A stretch of 64,000 bases of DNA from Spirochaetales bacterium (GCA_017614375.1 JAGABZ010000002.1:37496-101495); one strand, 5' to 3'; shown: positions 42,926 to 53,657, counted from the first letter of the stretch. Numbers and translations: made by a program. The notes: generated by a model not told the origin, from the letters alone.

Positions 42926-44325
42926 GCCCCGGCCTTTTTCAGAACCTCTGAAATCCTGTCGGCTGTGCTCAGAGCACGCCCAGGGGCGATGCCGACATAG
43001 TCAGCGGCATCCAGCGCGGCGCGGATTTCCTTTTCGGACATGAATCCGAGAATCTCAGGGTCGGCGGCCAGAAGGTCGGCAAGGTTGTTCGCCCCGCCTC
43101 CGGTGACGGTATCCCACGCCTGAAGGCTGCAGCGGCGGATTACCTCGTGCATCTTCTGTCTGTCTGCACCCTTTGAGGAGAGAATCATCAGCAACCTCTC
43201 GGTGGCGGCGAAGACCCCGAAACGGTCGAAGTTCGCCCGAATCACCGCGGTGTTGACATTCATCCTTTCCACCAGCGACGTCGCCACGCGAAGAATCTCG
43301 TCCACGGCGATGAAGGACTCGGGCAAAAAGACCCGGCGGTTGGCGCTGTCGTCCAACGTCCTCTCGAGGATGTTCAGGGCGCTGTTGTCCCAGGCGGTGT
43401 CCTGCCAGGAGCGCACCAGACGGCACAGCGAACAGATTTTCTCGCAGTTGATCGGGTTGCGCTTGAACGGCATGGCCGACGAGCCTACCTGGCCAGGGGC
43501 GAAGTACTCACCGAACTCGCCTATCGACGAGCCCTGGAGGATTCTGAAATCAAGGGCGAACTTGTGGATTGCGGCGCACAGCAGGGACAGGGCCTGCATC
43601 ACCTGCAGATCCTGGAGCCGGGTGTAGACCTGGGTGGCGTCCTCAAAGACCTCCAGCCCCAGCCTGTCGGCAACCTGCTTTTCAAACGAATCGAAATCCG
43701 TGCCGGTACCCTCCAGCAGGGTGCAGAAGCTGGCACCGGTTCCGGCAGCCCCCTTGAAGCCCTTTCCCTTTATCCGGAGTGATTCCAATCTCTCCAGGCA
43801 GGTCAGCAGATCCTGGGCAGTCTGGGCCAGGCGATAGCCCACCGTGGTCGGTTCGGCGCTCTGGATGTGGGTAAATGCCATGCAGCGGCAATCGGCCCAG
43901 GCGCGGATTTGCTTTTCAAAGGCGGCAATCAACTGCCTCAAAAGACCGGTGACCCTCTGAAGCGACTGCCTGATGCGAAGGGCATCGACGTTATCCTCGA
44001 TGTCCATCGAGGTGCACCCCAGGTGGATCGAGCCCCCGCCGACCGGACACTGCTCGGCAAACGCGCGGATCTCGGCCATCAGGTCATGGCGGGTCTGCTT
44101 TTCGATTTCCAGCGAGCGGTTGATGTCGATGTCACCGCTGTGCTCCTTTATGTCCGAGAGGGCCTCGTCCGAAATCAGGCCGATGGTGTTCTGGACCTCG
44201 GCAACGGCAACCCAGACCTGTCTCAGAGCCAGGCGCTTGCCCTCCTCCGACCATATCCGGCGGATCTCGGGCGAGCCGTACCGCCAGGTCATCGGGCTGA
44301 GAAAGGTGTCAAATCCGTATTCCAT
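42922..44325 (-). CDS. purB: Adenylosuccinate lyase
   Basis: The 467-residue fumarase-superfamily enzyme has the signature GQVGSSAMPFKRNPINCEKI, the FTHIQSAEPTTVGYRLAQ active-site block and HLGCTSMDIEDN. The third is the usual TS-D motif. It releases fumarate from adenylosuccinate and from SAICAR. With purA and hpt next to it, it fits the IMP to AMP salvage route; no other de novo purine genes are present here. Confidence 0.93.
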   Translation of the reverse strand: MEYGFDTFLSPMTWRYGSPEIRRIWSEEGKRLALRQVWVAVAEVQNTIGLISDEALSDIKEHSGDIDINRSLEIEKQTRHDLMAEIRAFAEQCPVGGGSIHLGCTSMDIEDNVDALRIRQSLQRVTGLLRQLIAAFEKQIRAWADCRCMAFTHIQSAEPTTVGYRLAQTAQDLLTCLERLESLRIKGKGFKGAAGTGASFCTLLEGTGTDFDSFEKQVADRLGLEVFEDATQVYTRLQDLQVMQALSLLCAAIHKFALDFRILQGSSIGEFGEYFAPGQVGSSAMPFKRNPINCEKICSLCRLVRSWQDTAWDNSALNILERTLDDSANRRVFLPESFIAVDEILRVATSLVERMNVNTAVIRANFDRFGVFAATERLLMILSSKGADRQKMHEVIRRCSLQAWDTVTGGGANNLADLLAADPEILGFMSEKEIRAALDAADYVGIAPGRALSTADRISEVLKKAGA

Positions 44326-44343
44326 GCTTTCTCCGCGAAAAGT

Positions 44344-45609
<1,266 letters not shown>

Positions 45610-45610
45610 C

Positions 45611-46177
45611 TCAGGCCTCCTGGCTCCTGTATTCCGCGATATACGGCAGCGTCCTGTACTTTTCGCCTACATCCAGCCCGTACCCGACGACCCACACATC
45701 CGGGACCTCGAATCCCAGATAGGCGATGTCGACATTGACCACGTGTCTGGTCGGCTTGTCCAGCAGGACGCAGTTCTTGACGGACTTGGTGCCGCGGGTC
45801 TTGAAGTTGCGGTCCAGATAATCCAGCGTGTAACCGCTGTCCAGGATGTCCTCGACGATCAGCACGTGGTGGCCCTCCTGGTTCTCGCGGGTGTCCATCA
45901 GCAGACGGACGTTTCCGGAGGTATTGGTTCCGGCGCCGTAGCTGGACACGGAGATGAAATCAATGACGTGGGGAATCGTCAGTTTCCGGCAGAGGTCGGA
46001 AAGGAAGATGAACGAACCTTTGAGCACCCCGACGAGAATCAGCGGCTCGGTGATGCCCGCGTAGTCGCGGTTGATCTGGTCCGCCAGCACGGTGACCCTG
46101 CGGTCGATAGTCTCGGCATCGATGAGAACTCCTGCCAGCTCGTCCGTCAGAGGCGGAATTGCGATTGTCTTTGTCAT
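45611..46177 (-). CDS. hpt: Hypoxanthine phosphoribosyltransferase
   Basis: The 188-residue type I phosphoribosyltransferase has VGVLKGSFIFLSDLCRKL, the PRPP motif VLIVEDILDSGYTLDYL and VGYGLDVGEKYRTLPYI. It salvages hypoxanthine (and often guanine) to IMP. First gene of a long minus-strand operon hpt-purA-purB-(glycosyltransferase)-amidase-serS-pncB. Confidence 0.95.
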   Translation of the reverse strand: MTKTIAIPPLTDELAGVLIDAETIDRRVTVLADQINRDYAGITEPLILVGVLKGSFIFLSDLCRKLTIPHVIDFISVSSYGAGTNTSGNVRLLMDTRENQEGHHVLIVEDILDSGYTLDYLDRNFKTRGTKSVKNCVLLDKPTRHVVNVDIAYLGFEVPDVWVVGYGLDVGEKYRTLPYIAEYRSQEA

Positions 46178-46326
46178 TTTTTCCTCCGTTTACGGCCAAG
46201 GCCTCACCGTCTCCGGCATTCAGCCCGACACCCTGTAATATTAGATGAAAAACCGCCGTTTGTTCAACCGAAACGACCCTCTCCCGCCCCCTTTGAAGCC
46301 TCCTTCCGGGCTGCGGAAATTCGGCC

Positions 46327-46354
46327 TTGCATTTTCGGTCACGGACTATATAAT
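46327..46354 (+). promoter_or_regulatory. Sigma-70 promoter of the decarboxylase gene
   Basis: TTGCAT (46327-46332), a 16-bp spacer and a perfect TATAAT (46349-46354) lie 32 bp before the start codon, which has AGGAGG as ribosome site. Confidence 0.75.
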
Positions 46355-46386
46355 TTGACGTGCGTCAGCAGGCGTCAGGAGGGCCG

Positions 46387-47598
46387 ATGTACATCAATCC
46401 GATTCTCAAAAGCAGGAACCTGGGAAGGATGCTTGAATTCTCAGACACCCTCAGCACCCCGCACATAATCATCGACCCCGAGATGGTCAAGAACGAGTTC
46501 AGGAATCTGGTCTCCAAGTTCCCCAGGACCAAGATCTTTTACGCGGTAAAGGCCAACCCCTGCCCCGAGATTCTCAGGCTGGTTGCCCGTCTGGGCTCGA
46601 ACTTCGACGTTGCCAGCCGGTACGAGCTGGACATGCTCATCGGCCTGGGTGTCGAACCGGAGAGGATGTTCTACGGCAATACAATCAAAAAGGCCGCCGA
46701 CATAGCCTATTTCTACTCAAAGGGCGTTCGAACCTTCGCCTCGGACTGTGAGGACGACCTGTTGAAGATCGCCCGCAACGCCCCGGGCTCGAAGGTCTAT
46801 TTCCGCCTGCTGCTCGAGGGCGCCGAAGCCACCGCCGACTGGCCGCTCTCGCGCAAGTTCGGCTGCCGCGCCGAGGTCATTCAGGACCTGATCGTAAAGG
46901 CAATCGATGTCGGATTGGACGTATTCGGCCTCAGTTTCCACGTCGGCAGCCAACAGCGGGACATCGAACAGTGGGACCTGGCCCTCAGGGCCGTCGCCGA
47001 GATCTGCAAGGTCAGCCCGGTTCCGATCCGCCTGATCAACATGGGCGGCGGACTGCCGGCCCACTATCTGCACGAGGCCAAGCCCCTGTCCACCTACGCC
47101 GCCCACATCAACCGCTACATCGAGAAATACTTCCCCGACCCGACGACCCGCCCAGAGATCGCCATGGAACCGGGCCGCTCGCTGGTAGCCGACAGCGGCA
47201 TCCTCGTGACCGAAGTCGTCACCGTCGCCAGAAAGAGCGTCGAGGCGGAAATCCGCTGGGTATACCTGGACGCAGGCAAGTTCAACGGCCTGATCGAGAC
47301 CCTCGACGAGAGCGTCAAATACGTGGTCAAGACCGAGGATGAAATCAAGGGCACCGCCGACCCGACCGAACCGCGGGCCGAGGTAATCCTCGCAGGCCCC
47401 ACCTGCGACAGCATGGACGTCATGTACGAGGACTACAAGTACACGATGCCCGAGAGCCTGAAAAGCGGTGAACGTCTGTACTTCCTCTCCACCGGAGCCT
47501 ACACCTCATCCTACGCCTCGGTGGCGTTCAACGGCTTTCCGCCAATCCAGACCTATGTCCTGCCCCAGCACTTCGTGGCGCGCAGGCTGATCAAATGA
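46387..47598 (+). CDS. Ornithine decarboxylase-like PLP enzyme (fold type III)
   Basis: The 403-residue alanine-racemase-fold decarboxylase has the PLP lysine in KIFYAVKANPCPEIL, the SFHVGSQQRD segment, NMGGGLPAHYL and, near the C-terminus, LAGPTCDSMDVMYEDY and STGAYTSSYASVAFNGF. GPTCDSxD is the substrate motif of ornithine (or ornithine/lysine) decarboxylases and differs from that of DAP decarboxylase. Product would be putrescine. ATG 46387 is fixed by AGGAGG; an upstream ATG is without ribosome site. Confidence 0.87.
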   Translation: MYINPILKSRNLGRMLEFSDTLSTPHIIIDPEMVKNEFRNLVSKFPRTKIFYAVKANPCPEILRLVARLGSNFDVASRYELDMLIGLGVEPERMFYGNTIKKAADIAYFYSKGVRTFASDCEDDLLKIARNAPGSKVYFRLLLEGAEATADWPLSRKFGCRAEVIQDLIVKAIDVGLDVFGLSFHVGSQQRDIEQWDLALRAVAEICKVSPVPIRLINMGGGLPAHYLHEAKPLSTYAAHINRYIEKYFPDPTTRPEIAMEPGRSLVADSGILVTEVVTVARKSVEAEIRWVYLDAGKFNGLIETLDESVKYVVKTEDEIKGTADPTEPRAEVILAGPTCDSMDVMYEDYKYTMPESLKSGERLYFLSTGAYTSSYASVAFNGFPPIQTYVLPQHFVARRLIK

Positions 47599-48389
47599 GT
47601 TTCACCGACCTGGTCGACAGCCACTTTCACCTGCTGTCCATGAAGAACGCCGGCATAGACTGCGCCGGCGTGCTTTCGGACCTTGAAGCCGGAAACTGGG
47701 GCGGCGGGATTGCAGTCTGCCTGTCCGACGAGGACTGCGCCTATACCCTGCCGCTGGTCCGCGGCCGGAAGAACATCTTCTGCGCCCTGGGCTGCGGCCC
47801 GTGGGACCTGGACCGGGCGGACCGGCCCTCGCCGGAAAGCCTGGTTACCGACCTCGAGCGGAAACTGGGTACCGGGGACTTTGCCTTTATCGGCGAGTTC
47901 GGGCTGGACGCCTATTGGCAGTACGGCACGCCTGAGTCGCAGGAGAAGCTCATGCACCTGCAGCTGGAACTCTCCGCAGCCCTGAACAGGCCGGTCATCA
48001 TCCACAGCCGGGACGCCGGGACGCGGACCTTGGAGATCCTACTTCAGCACCCGGGTGTCCGGGGGATTTTCCACTGCTACTCGTACACCGCGGATGCCGC
48101 GCTGAAGCTGGCCGGCCGCGGCTGGTACATCTCATTTGCCGGGAACATCACCTACAAGAAGTCCGACGCTGTGCGCTCAGCCCTGTGCGCCCTGCCAAAA
48201 GAGTGCGTGCTGATGGAGACCGACAGCCCTTATCTGGCCCCGGTGCCCCACCGCGGCCGCCCCTGTGACCCGCGCATGGTAAAGGACACCTACGCGGCAT
48301 CTGCCGCTCTGCGCGGGGTTGATGAGCTTTCCTGGCGCGCAACGGTGCTGGAGAATTTCCGCCGCCTGACAGGCGAACCGTGTCAGTAG
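47595..48389 (+). CDS. TatD-family metal-dependent hydrolase
   Basis: The 264-residue TIM-barrel protein has DSHFHLL near the N-terminus, the EFGLDAYW Glu, IIHSRDAG, FHCYSYTADAALKL and the catalytic METDSPYLAP with CDP.MVK. TatD-like proteins are often DNases or proofreading nucleases; this member's substrate is unknown. It overlaps the decarboxylase gene by ATGA. Confidence 0.85.
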   Translation: MSFTDLVDSHFHLLSMKNAGIDCAGVLSDLEAGNWGGGIAVCLSDEDCAYTLPLVRGRKNIFCALGCGPWDLDRADRPSPESLVTDLERKLGTGDFAFIGEFGLDAYWQYGTPESQEKLMHLQLELSAALNRPVIIHSRDAGTRTLEILLQHPGVRGIFHCYSYTADAALKLAGRGWYISFAGNITYKKSDAVRSALCALPKECVLMETDSPYLAPVPHRGRPCDPRMVKDTYAASAALRGVDELSWRATVLENFRRLTGEPCQ

Positions 48390-48394
48390 AGAAT

Positions 48395-49183
48395 TCAGTA
48401 GAGAATCAACATGCGGCGCAGGGGCAGGACCAGTGTCACGGGCAGGCTGCGCAGTCCGGAGATGAGCAGTTCCCTGACTGAGGAGTAGATGTCGGTGACT
48501 ACGACGCCGCCGAGGAAATCCTCGTTCATCAGCCCCGTCAGTGACTCGTCCACTATCCACTTCACCTCGCCCATCTTGTCAATGTAATTGTAGATGTCAG
48601 GGATATAGGGACAGCAGATATACCGCGCGCCGATGAGGGCCGCAGCGGCTGCGGCATTGTCAGGGTCGCGGTCGGTCTGCCCTGTTTGAAAGATTGCATA
48701 CAGCGAGGAATCGGCAAAGACCGTCCCGAGGCCGGGGATTCCGGGGTCCAGAATCAGAGCCGGGCCGCTGAGGGACTGAGGAACCTGCTCCCAGCCGGAA
48801 AGGGTGTCGTAGACAAAGCGGATATCCCAGGGGACGCTCTCCTCCGAGGAGACGCCCAGGACCACCGGGCCGTTTTCCGGAGGTTCCCATCCGGCGGCCA
48901 GGGCAAAGCCGGAAACCGCCGGGCTGAGCATCAGGGCCCGGCCGGAAAAGGAGTTGAGAGCGGCGTTGATGCCGGCTGTGTCATCGAGAACCGCCGAGGG
49001 GATGACCGTACGGCAGAAGCGGTAGCCGGAAAAGGCAAAGCGGAAGTAAATGGTCCAGTTCTCCCCGGTTTCCCAGGCCGCGGCGGCGTAGTCAAAGCGC
49101 GGGAGGACAAAAAAGTACACGGAGGCGATGACCGCAATAAGGCCGGCGGTGATTATGAGGATTGTCCTGAGACTGCGCGACAT
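48395..49183 (-). CDS. Membrane-anchored protein of unknown function
   Basis: The 262-residue product has one N-terminal membrane segment (LRTILIITAGLIAVIASVYFFVL) and a soluble part with alternating strands and helices (PALILDPGIPGLGTVFAD, AAAALIGARYICCPY, GGVVVTDIYSSVRELL). That resembles a type I periplasmic-binding fold, but no family motif can be pointed out. It converges with tatD and stands alone. Confidence 0.6.
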   Translation of the reverse strand: MSRSLRTILIITAGLIAVIASVYFFVLPRFDYAAAAWETGENWTIYFRFAFSGYRFCRTVIPSAVLDDTAGINAALNSFSGRALMLSPAVSGFALAAGWEPPENGPVVLGVSSEESVPWDIRFVYDTLSGWEQVPQSLSGPALILDPGIPGLGTVFADSSLYAIFQTGQTDRDPDNAAAAAALIGARYICCPYIPDIYNYIDKMGEVKWIVDESLTGLMNEDFLGGVVVTDIYSSVRELLISGLRSLPVTLVLPLRRMLILY

Positions 49184-49226
49184 GGCTCAATCTTGGTCCC
49201 GACGGTGCGCTCTGTCAAGCACAGTG

Positions 49227-49256
49227 TTGACCCTCAAAGGCCGCTTAAAATAAAAT
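49227..49256 (+). promoter_or_regulatory. Sigma-70 promoter of fba
   Basis: TTGACC (49227-49232) and TAAAAT (49251-49256) with an 18-bp spacer lie 36 bp before the aldolase start; TGAGGAG is the ribosome site. Confidence 0.7.
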
Positions 49257-49292
49257 GTCGGCGGGCCTGTGGCCCTTTAATGAGGAGATAAT

Positions 49293-50285
49293 ATGACATC
49301 TTACAAGACACTCGGCCTGGTCAACACCAGGGAAATGTTCGCGAAGGCCGTCAGCGGCGGCTATGCGATTCCGGCCTACAACTTCAACAACATGGAGCAG
49401 CTCCAGGCTATCATCATGGCCTGCGTCGAGACGAAATCACCCGTCATCCTCCAGGTTTCCCGCGGCGCCTGGGACTACGCCAACATCAACCTGCTGCGCA
49501 ACATGGCCAAGGGTGCCACCGAATATGCCCACGAACTGGGTTACGACATCCCGATCTGCCTCCACCTGGACCACGGCGACAGCTTCGAGACCTGCAAGGA
49601 CTGCATCGACAACGGATTCTCCTCCGTCATGATCGACGGTTCTTCCCTGCCCTACGATGAGAACGTGGCCGTCACGAGAAAAGTCGTCGAATACGCCCAC
49701 AAATACGATGTCACCGTCGAAGGTGAGCTCGGAGTCCTGGCAGGCATCGAGGACGATGTCGCCGCTGAGGTTTCCCACTACACCCAGCCGTCCGAAGTCA
49801 TCGACTTCGTGTCCAAGACCGGCGTCGACTCCCTGGCCATCTCCATCGGAACCAGCCACGGTGCCAACAAGTTCAAGCCGGAGCAGTGCACCCGCAACGC
49901 CGACGGCATCCTGATTCCGCCGCCGCTTCGCTTCGACATCCTCCACGAAATCGAGGCCAAACTCCCCGGATTCCCCATCGTTCTGCACGGCTCGTCCTCT
50001 GTTCCGCAGGAATATGTGAAGATCATCAACGAGCACGGCGGCGCGCTCAAAGACAGCGTAGGAATCCCCGAGGAGCAGCTTCGCGAGGCTGCCAAGAGCG
50101 CTGTATGCAAGATCAACATCGACTCCGACGGAAGGCTTGCGATGACCGCCGCCATCAGGCTGTACTTCGACGAGCACCCCGAGGCTTTTGACCCGCGCAA
50201 ATACCTCAGCCCGGCCCGCGCCGAACTGAAGAAGATGTACATGCACAAGAACATCAACGTTCTCGGTTCTGCCAACCGGGCGTAA
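49293..50285 (+). CDS. fba: Class II fructose-bisphosphate aldolase
   Basis: The 330-residue zinc aldolase has LVNTREMFAKAVSGGYAIPAYNF, LHLDHGDSFETCKDCIDNGF with the zinc His, EGELGVLAGIEDD, SIGTSHGANKF, FPIVLHGSSSVPQ and CKINIDSDGRLAMTAAIR. It ends in the long C-terminal helix block of class IIA enzymes (KYLSPARAELKKMYMHKN). It is the better glycolytic candidate of the two aldolases in the window. It has its own promoter and terminator. Confidence 0.93.
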   Translation: MTSYKTLGLVNTREMFAKAVSGGYAIPAYNFNNMEQLQAIIMACVETKSPVILQVSRGAWDYANINLLRNMAKGATEYAHELGYDIPICLHLDHGDSFETCKDCIDNGFSSVMIDGSSLPYDENVAVTRKVVEYAHKYDVTVEGELGVLAGIEDDVAAEVSHYTQPSEVIDFVSKTGVDSLAISIGTSHGANKFKPEQCTRNADGILIPPPLRFDILHEIEAKLPGFPIVLHGSSSVPQEYVKIINEHGGALKDSVGIPEEQLREAAKSAVCKINIDSDGRLAMTAAIRLYFDEHPEAFDPRKYLSPARAELKKMYMHKNINVLGSANRA

Positions 50286-50301
50286 GTTGCGCTTTTACCG
50301 T

Positions 50302-50330
50302 AAGACCGTGCTTCGGCACGGTCTTTTTTT
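50302..50330 (+). terminator. Terminator of fba
   Basis: GACCGTGC pairs with GCACGGTC around a TTCG tetraloop and is followed by TTTTTTT. Confidence 0.92.
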
Positions 50331-50381
50331 ATGCTGCGGCAGGTGTGGATTGGCCTCGCGCTTTCATTTTTTTCTGAAAGC

Positions 50382-50439
50382 GGCCAAGGTTTTGGCCTGT
50401 TTTTGAAAAAAATACGGAAAAGTGGCCAAGGCTTTGGCC
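50382..50439. repeat. Two near-identical hairpin repeats with T-runs
   Basis: GGCCAA-GGTT-TTGGCC (50382-50397) and GGCCAA-GGCT-TTGGCC (50424-50439), 42 bp apart, each followed by a T-rich run; a half copy AGGCCAAAAGG follows at about 50465. Period and form recall the 40-bp repeats behind the his operon. The gap between fba and the coiled-coil gene holds only these and the two terminators. Confidence 0.65.
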
Positions 50440-50478
50440 TCTTTTTTCAGAAAACCGCGAAACCAGGCCAAAAGGGAC

Positions 50479-50509
50479 AAAAAAAGAGCCGCCGCGAAAA
50501 TGCGGCAGC
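50479..50509 (-). terminator. Terminator of the infC-rpmI-rplT operon
   Basis: On the minus strand GCTGCCGC pairs with GCGGCGGC (one mismatch) around a six-base loop and is followed by TCTTTTTTT. Confidence 0.75.
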
Positions 50510-50535
50510 CCTTTGGTTTAAGGTCTGAAAGCGGA

Positions 50536-50871
50536 CTAGAAGAATTCCACGGAATCCGGGTCTTCTTCAACGACGGCCTCGCCGCCGGCGAAGTTCTCAG
50601 CCTCGTCGAGGTCGTCGAGCTGGAGGTCGGGCTGGAAGTCATCCAGGCCTTCGATTGCGTCAAGGGTTTCGATGGACCTGTCGATGCTCTCGTTGATCAG
50701 GTTGGTGTCTTCCTTGTAGGAATCCGCGTACTTCTGCAACTCTTCGTTGTGCATCTGCACCAGTTCGAGCGTCTGCCGAAGCTGGGCCAGTTCCTCCCGC
50801 TGCTTCTCAATGAGAAGGGCGGCCTTCTTGACTCTGATCTCAACCTGCTGAACTCTCTCGTAAGCCGACAT
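50536..50871 (-). CDS. Coiled-coil protein of unknown function
   Basis: The 111-residue cytoplasmic protein has a long heptad-rich helix (residues about 5-75, with VKKAALLIEKQREELAQLRQ) and an acidic C-terminal tail (DLDEAENFAGGEAVVEEDPD). It follows rplT by 19 bp, so it belongs to the infC operon. Size and form resemble ZapB-like or scaffold proteins, but there is no diagnostic motif. Confidence 0.7.
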   Translation of the reverse strand: MSAYERVQQVEIRVKKAALLIEKQREELAQLRQTLELVQMHNEELQKYADSYKEDTNLINESIDRSIETLDAIEGLDDFQPDLQLDDLDEAENFAGGEAVVEEDPDSVEFF

Positions 50872-50890
50872 TGGAATCCTCCTTGCTGAA

Positions 50891-51244
50891 TCAGTTCGCT
50901 GCCTTTACCTGGGCCACGAGGGCGGAGAAAGCGGCCTTGTCCTCGATTGCCATGTTGGAAAGGGCCTTTCTGTCCAGGTTGATCTGCGCGAGCTTGAGGC
51001 CGTGCATGAACTGAGAATAGGTCAGTCCCTCGGCTCTGACGGCTGCGCTGATTCTGGCGATCCAGAGCTTCCTGAAATCACGCTTGCGCTCCTTGCGCCC
51101 GCGGTAGGCATACTGCCCGGCCTTTGCCACGGCATCCTTGGCTACGCGGTTGTTGGTACTCCTTCTGCCGTAGTAACCCTTTGCCCTTTCCAGGATCTTG
51201 GACCTTCTGTCCTTGTGTTTGGTTCCGTCAACTGCTCTCGGCAT
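50891..51244 (-). CDS. rplT: 50S ribosomal protein L20
   Basis: The 117-residue basic protein has [39 protein letters not shown] and the C-terminal globular part with [14 protein letters not shown] motif ([10 protein letters not shown]). L20 binds 23S rRNA early in assembly and controls its own operon in several bacteria. Standard infC-rpmI-rplT order. Confidence 0.97.
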   Translation of the reverse strand: MPRAVDGTKHKDRRSKILERAKGYYGRRSTNNRVAKDAVAKAGQYAYRGRKERKRDFRKLWIARISAAVRAEGLTYSQFMHGLKLAQINLDRKALSNMAIEDKAAFSALVAQVKAAN

Positions 51245-51257
51245 ATTCTACACCTCC

Positions 51258-51455
51258 CTACTCGTACGGCAGCATGACCTTGGCGGCCTTGGCTGCGCTT
51301 TCGCTGAGGACTCCGGTGGCCCTGAGGTTTCTCTTGGTCTTGCGAGTCTTCTTGGTGAGAATATGGCGGAGTCCCGCTTTCTTGAAGCGGATCTTGCCAG
51401 TCCCGGTTACCCTGTACCGCTTTGCGGCGGCCTTTCTTGTTTTCATCTTCGGCAT
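51258..51455 (-). CDS. rpmI: 50S ribosomal protein L35
   Basis: The 65-residue protein begins [20 protein letters not shown] and continues with [21 protein letters not shown] sequence, typical for L35. ATG 51455 is chosen from the family N-terminus; an ATG one codon before it and a longer frame are alternatives that add non-conserved residues. GGAGG precedes the start. Confidence 0.96.
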   Translation of the reverse strand: MPKMKTRKAAAKRYRVTGTGKIRFKKAGLRHILTKKTRKTKRNLRATGVLSESAAKAAKVMLPYE

Positions 51456-51519
51456 CATGTGCCTCCTTTCTGAGCCGGCAAGGAACAAGAATACCCTTGC
51501 CAAGCCGATATGGCATCCC

Positions 51520-52074
51520 TTACGGGTTGCTTTGCTGCTGTTTCTTGCCTTTGGAGGGGGCGAGCATCATGCTCATCATCCTGCCCTCCATCCGGGGAAG
51601 CTGCTCCAGGGTAAAGACGGCGCCCAGCTCGTCAAGCTTGGCAAGAATCTTGTCCAGAACAACTTTTCCCAGTTCGGTGTGCGCCAGTTCCCGGCCCTTG
51701 AAACGGATGGTGACCTTGCAGCGGTCGCCACCGTCGAGAAAGGATTTGATGGCCTTGGACTTGGTCTCCATGTCGTGGACATCGATCTTGGGCTGCATCC
51801 GCACTTCGCGGACCTTTACCACCACCTGGCTCTTGCGCGCCTCTTTCTGGCGCTTTTCCATCTGATAGCGGTACTTGTCGTAGTCCAGAATCTTGCAGAC
51901 CGGGGGGTTGGCGTTCGGGGAAACCTCAACGAGGTCGTAACCCTCCTCCTCTGCCAGAGCTATGGCATCAAACGTACGCATGACGCCGCGCTGATTGTTG
52001 TCCGCGTCGATCACCAGCACTTCAGGAGCCCTGATCTGCCGGTTGACCCTGAGTTCTCTTTCCTTTGTAGCCAT
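51520..52074 (-). CDS. infC: Translation initiation factor IF-3
   Basis: The 184-residue protein has the N-domain ([60 protein letters not shown]), the lysine-rich linker and the C-domain ([37 protein letters not shown]). It begins with ATG here. An ATC or ATT start, the basis of infC autoregulation in E. coli, is not seen. Confidence 0.97.
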   Translation of the reverse strand: MATKERELRVNRQIRAPEVLVIDADNNQRGVMRTFDAIALAEEEGYDLVEVSPNANPPVCKILDYDKYRYQMEKRQKEARKSQVVVKVREVRMQPKIDVHDMETKSKAIKSFLDGGDRCKVTIRFKGRELAHTELGKVVLDKILAKLDELGAVFTLEQLPRMEGRMMSMMLAPSKGKKQQQSNP

Positions 52075-52411
52075 CTAACCTCTCTTGTATCGGGAGCCGG
52101 CGGACAAGCCGCAGGCTAAATCGCAATATACCATAACCTTAGTTTCAATGTCAAAGACTGACAACAAAAAGTACGCCGTATCTTTCAAAATCGGCCGACT
52201 CATGGTAGCATTGAGGTGGAATTTGCCGTGGTGACAGGTAATATTCTCTTGCTCAAACTTAAAAACGGGTTTGCGGCATAGCGACGGTGCATTGAGCTTG
52301 CCCGCAGGGTTGAAAAGTTCAGAATCCGGAGCGAAACTGGCATCCTACTTGAACGTCAGGTTCAAGAGATACGCTTCCTCACCACGGTTTTTTCTTTGTC
52401 CGGAGGCGATC
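52075..52411. other. Divergent intergenic region infC / TPR gene
   Basis: This 337-bp gap holds the infC promoter (52125-52154, minus) and the ribosome site of the TPR gene (CGGAGG at about 52400). I see no clear plus-strand promoter, repeat or RNA gene. The reading frame continues upstream of the TPR start without stops back to 52271 but does not look coding. Confidence 0.5.
52125..52154 (-). promoter_or_regulatory. Promoter of the infC operon
   Basis: On the minus strand a perfect TTGACA (52154-52149), an 18-bp spacer and TATATT (52130-52125). The infC start is about 50 bp downstream. Confidence 0.75.
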
Positions 52412-53653
52412 ATGGAAAAGTTCAACCCTTCTGCCCTCAGCGATGTGCGCTTTCTCGATCTTAAGGCAATGGCGGGGATTCCCGCTCTCAAGGACGGCGC
52501 AAAGTATCCGGTGCCGGTGCAGTTGACCGAGGGAACCGAGCCCGGCCTGGAATCGATCGGGGCCGGTCTGATAAAGGTCCTGGCCGAGGAGCCTTCGTAT
52601 CTGAAGAACATCGACCGCTTCAAACCGATGCATGACGATGAGAGGCAGAAGGTCTACGATTACTACCGCGCCCTGCTGCTGTTGATGCGGCCGCAGATCG
52701 AGGAGGAGCTCATCATGGCCGGGATTGCCAAAACTTCGGCCAAGGACTACGCCTTTGCCGAGCAGATTCTCACCGCCGCCAAGAACATCGGCCACTCGGA
52801 GCGCAGCTACATAAATCTGGCCGTCCTCTACGCGAACCAGAGCGCGGATTTGCTGAAGGCAAAGAGGACAAAGGAGTCCCAGATTGCCGACGAGAGGATT
52901 GTTCAGATTCTGCACGAGGGTCTGAAACAGCACCCGAAGTCGTACGACATCATGGCCGAACTGGGCGGGTTCCACCTGAGGCACAAGGACCTGGACATAG
53001 CCCGCGAGTTCTTTGAGGACAGCCTCAAGGACATGCCGGACTCGGAGCGCAAGCAGCAGATCCAGGCCCTGTCTCTGGAGCTCAAGGCCCAGCTGGACCA
53101 GGACAACGCCGTGCTCGAGGCCTATGACCAGATCATGATGGGAAACGAGGCGAAGGCCCTTGAGACAATTGAAAAGCATCTGAAGGTCGACCCGGACGGC
53201 TGGGAAGGCTGGTACATCAAGGGCTGGGCCCTGAGGTGTCTGGAGCGCTATGACGAGGCCCGCGCCGCCCTGTTGAAAAGCGTGTCCAAGGACCCTGAGA
53301 TTAGCGCCACATACAACGAACTGTCCATCTGCGAAAAGGAGAGCGGCAACCTGCCGCTGGCCAGGGAGTATCTGGAGATGGCGGTCGACCTGGAGGATGA
53401 CAACGTCATCTACCTGGCCAATCTGGCCTATCTGTTCCTGCTGGACAGGGACTTTTCCCACGCCCGGTACTATCTGGACAGGGCCCGCACCGTCGACCCG
53501 TCGGACAACCAGGTGCTGGATCTGATGGAGGAGTACGAGGCCCTCTCCGGCGAGAAGCTCGGACCGGCGGTTGTCGAGGAGATTCTCTCCGCGGACGAGG
53601 TGCGCGATCTGGCCAAGCGCGGTGAAAACGATGGCCGGGTGAAAGAGGTCTGA
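52412..53653 (+). CDS. TPR-repeat protein
   Basis: The 413-residue soluble protein contains helical pairs of the TPR type through its length, clearest near residues 255-385 (GWEGWYIKGWALRCLERYDE, ISATYNELSICEKESGNLPL, VIYLANLAYLFLLDRDFS). No signal peptide. ATG 52412 is chosen because CGGAGG lies upstream. It stands four bases before tsaE. Role unknown; TPR proteins are scaffolds for protein contacts. Confidence 0.82.
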   Translation: MEKFNPSALSDVRFLDLKAMAGIPALKDGAKYPVPVQLTEGTEPGLESIGAGLIKVLAEEPSYLKNIDRFKPMHDDERQKVYDYYRALLLLMRPQIEEELIMAGIAKTSAKDYAFAEQILTAAKNIGHSERSYINLAVLYANQSADLLKAKRTKESQIADERIVQILHEGLKQHPKSYDIMAELGGFHLRHKDLDIAREFFEDSLKDMPDSERKQQIQALSLELKAQLDQDNAVLEAYDQIMMGNEAKALETIEKHLKVDPDGWEGWYIKGWALRCLERYDEARAALLKSVSKDPEISATYNELSICEKESGNLPLAREYLEMAVDLEDDNVIYLANLAYLFLLDRDFSHARYYLDRARTVDPSDNQVLDLMEEYEALSGEKLGPAVVEEILSADEVRDLAKRGENDGRVKEV

Positions 53654-53657
53654 GGCA

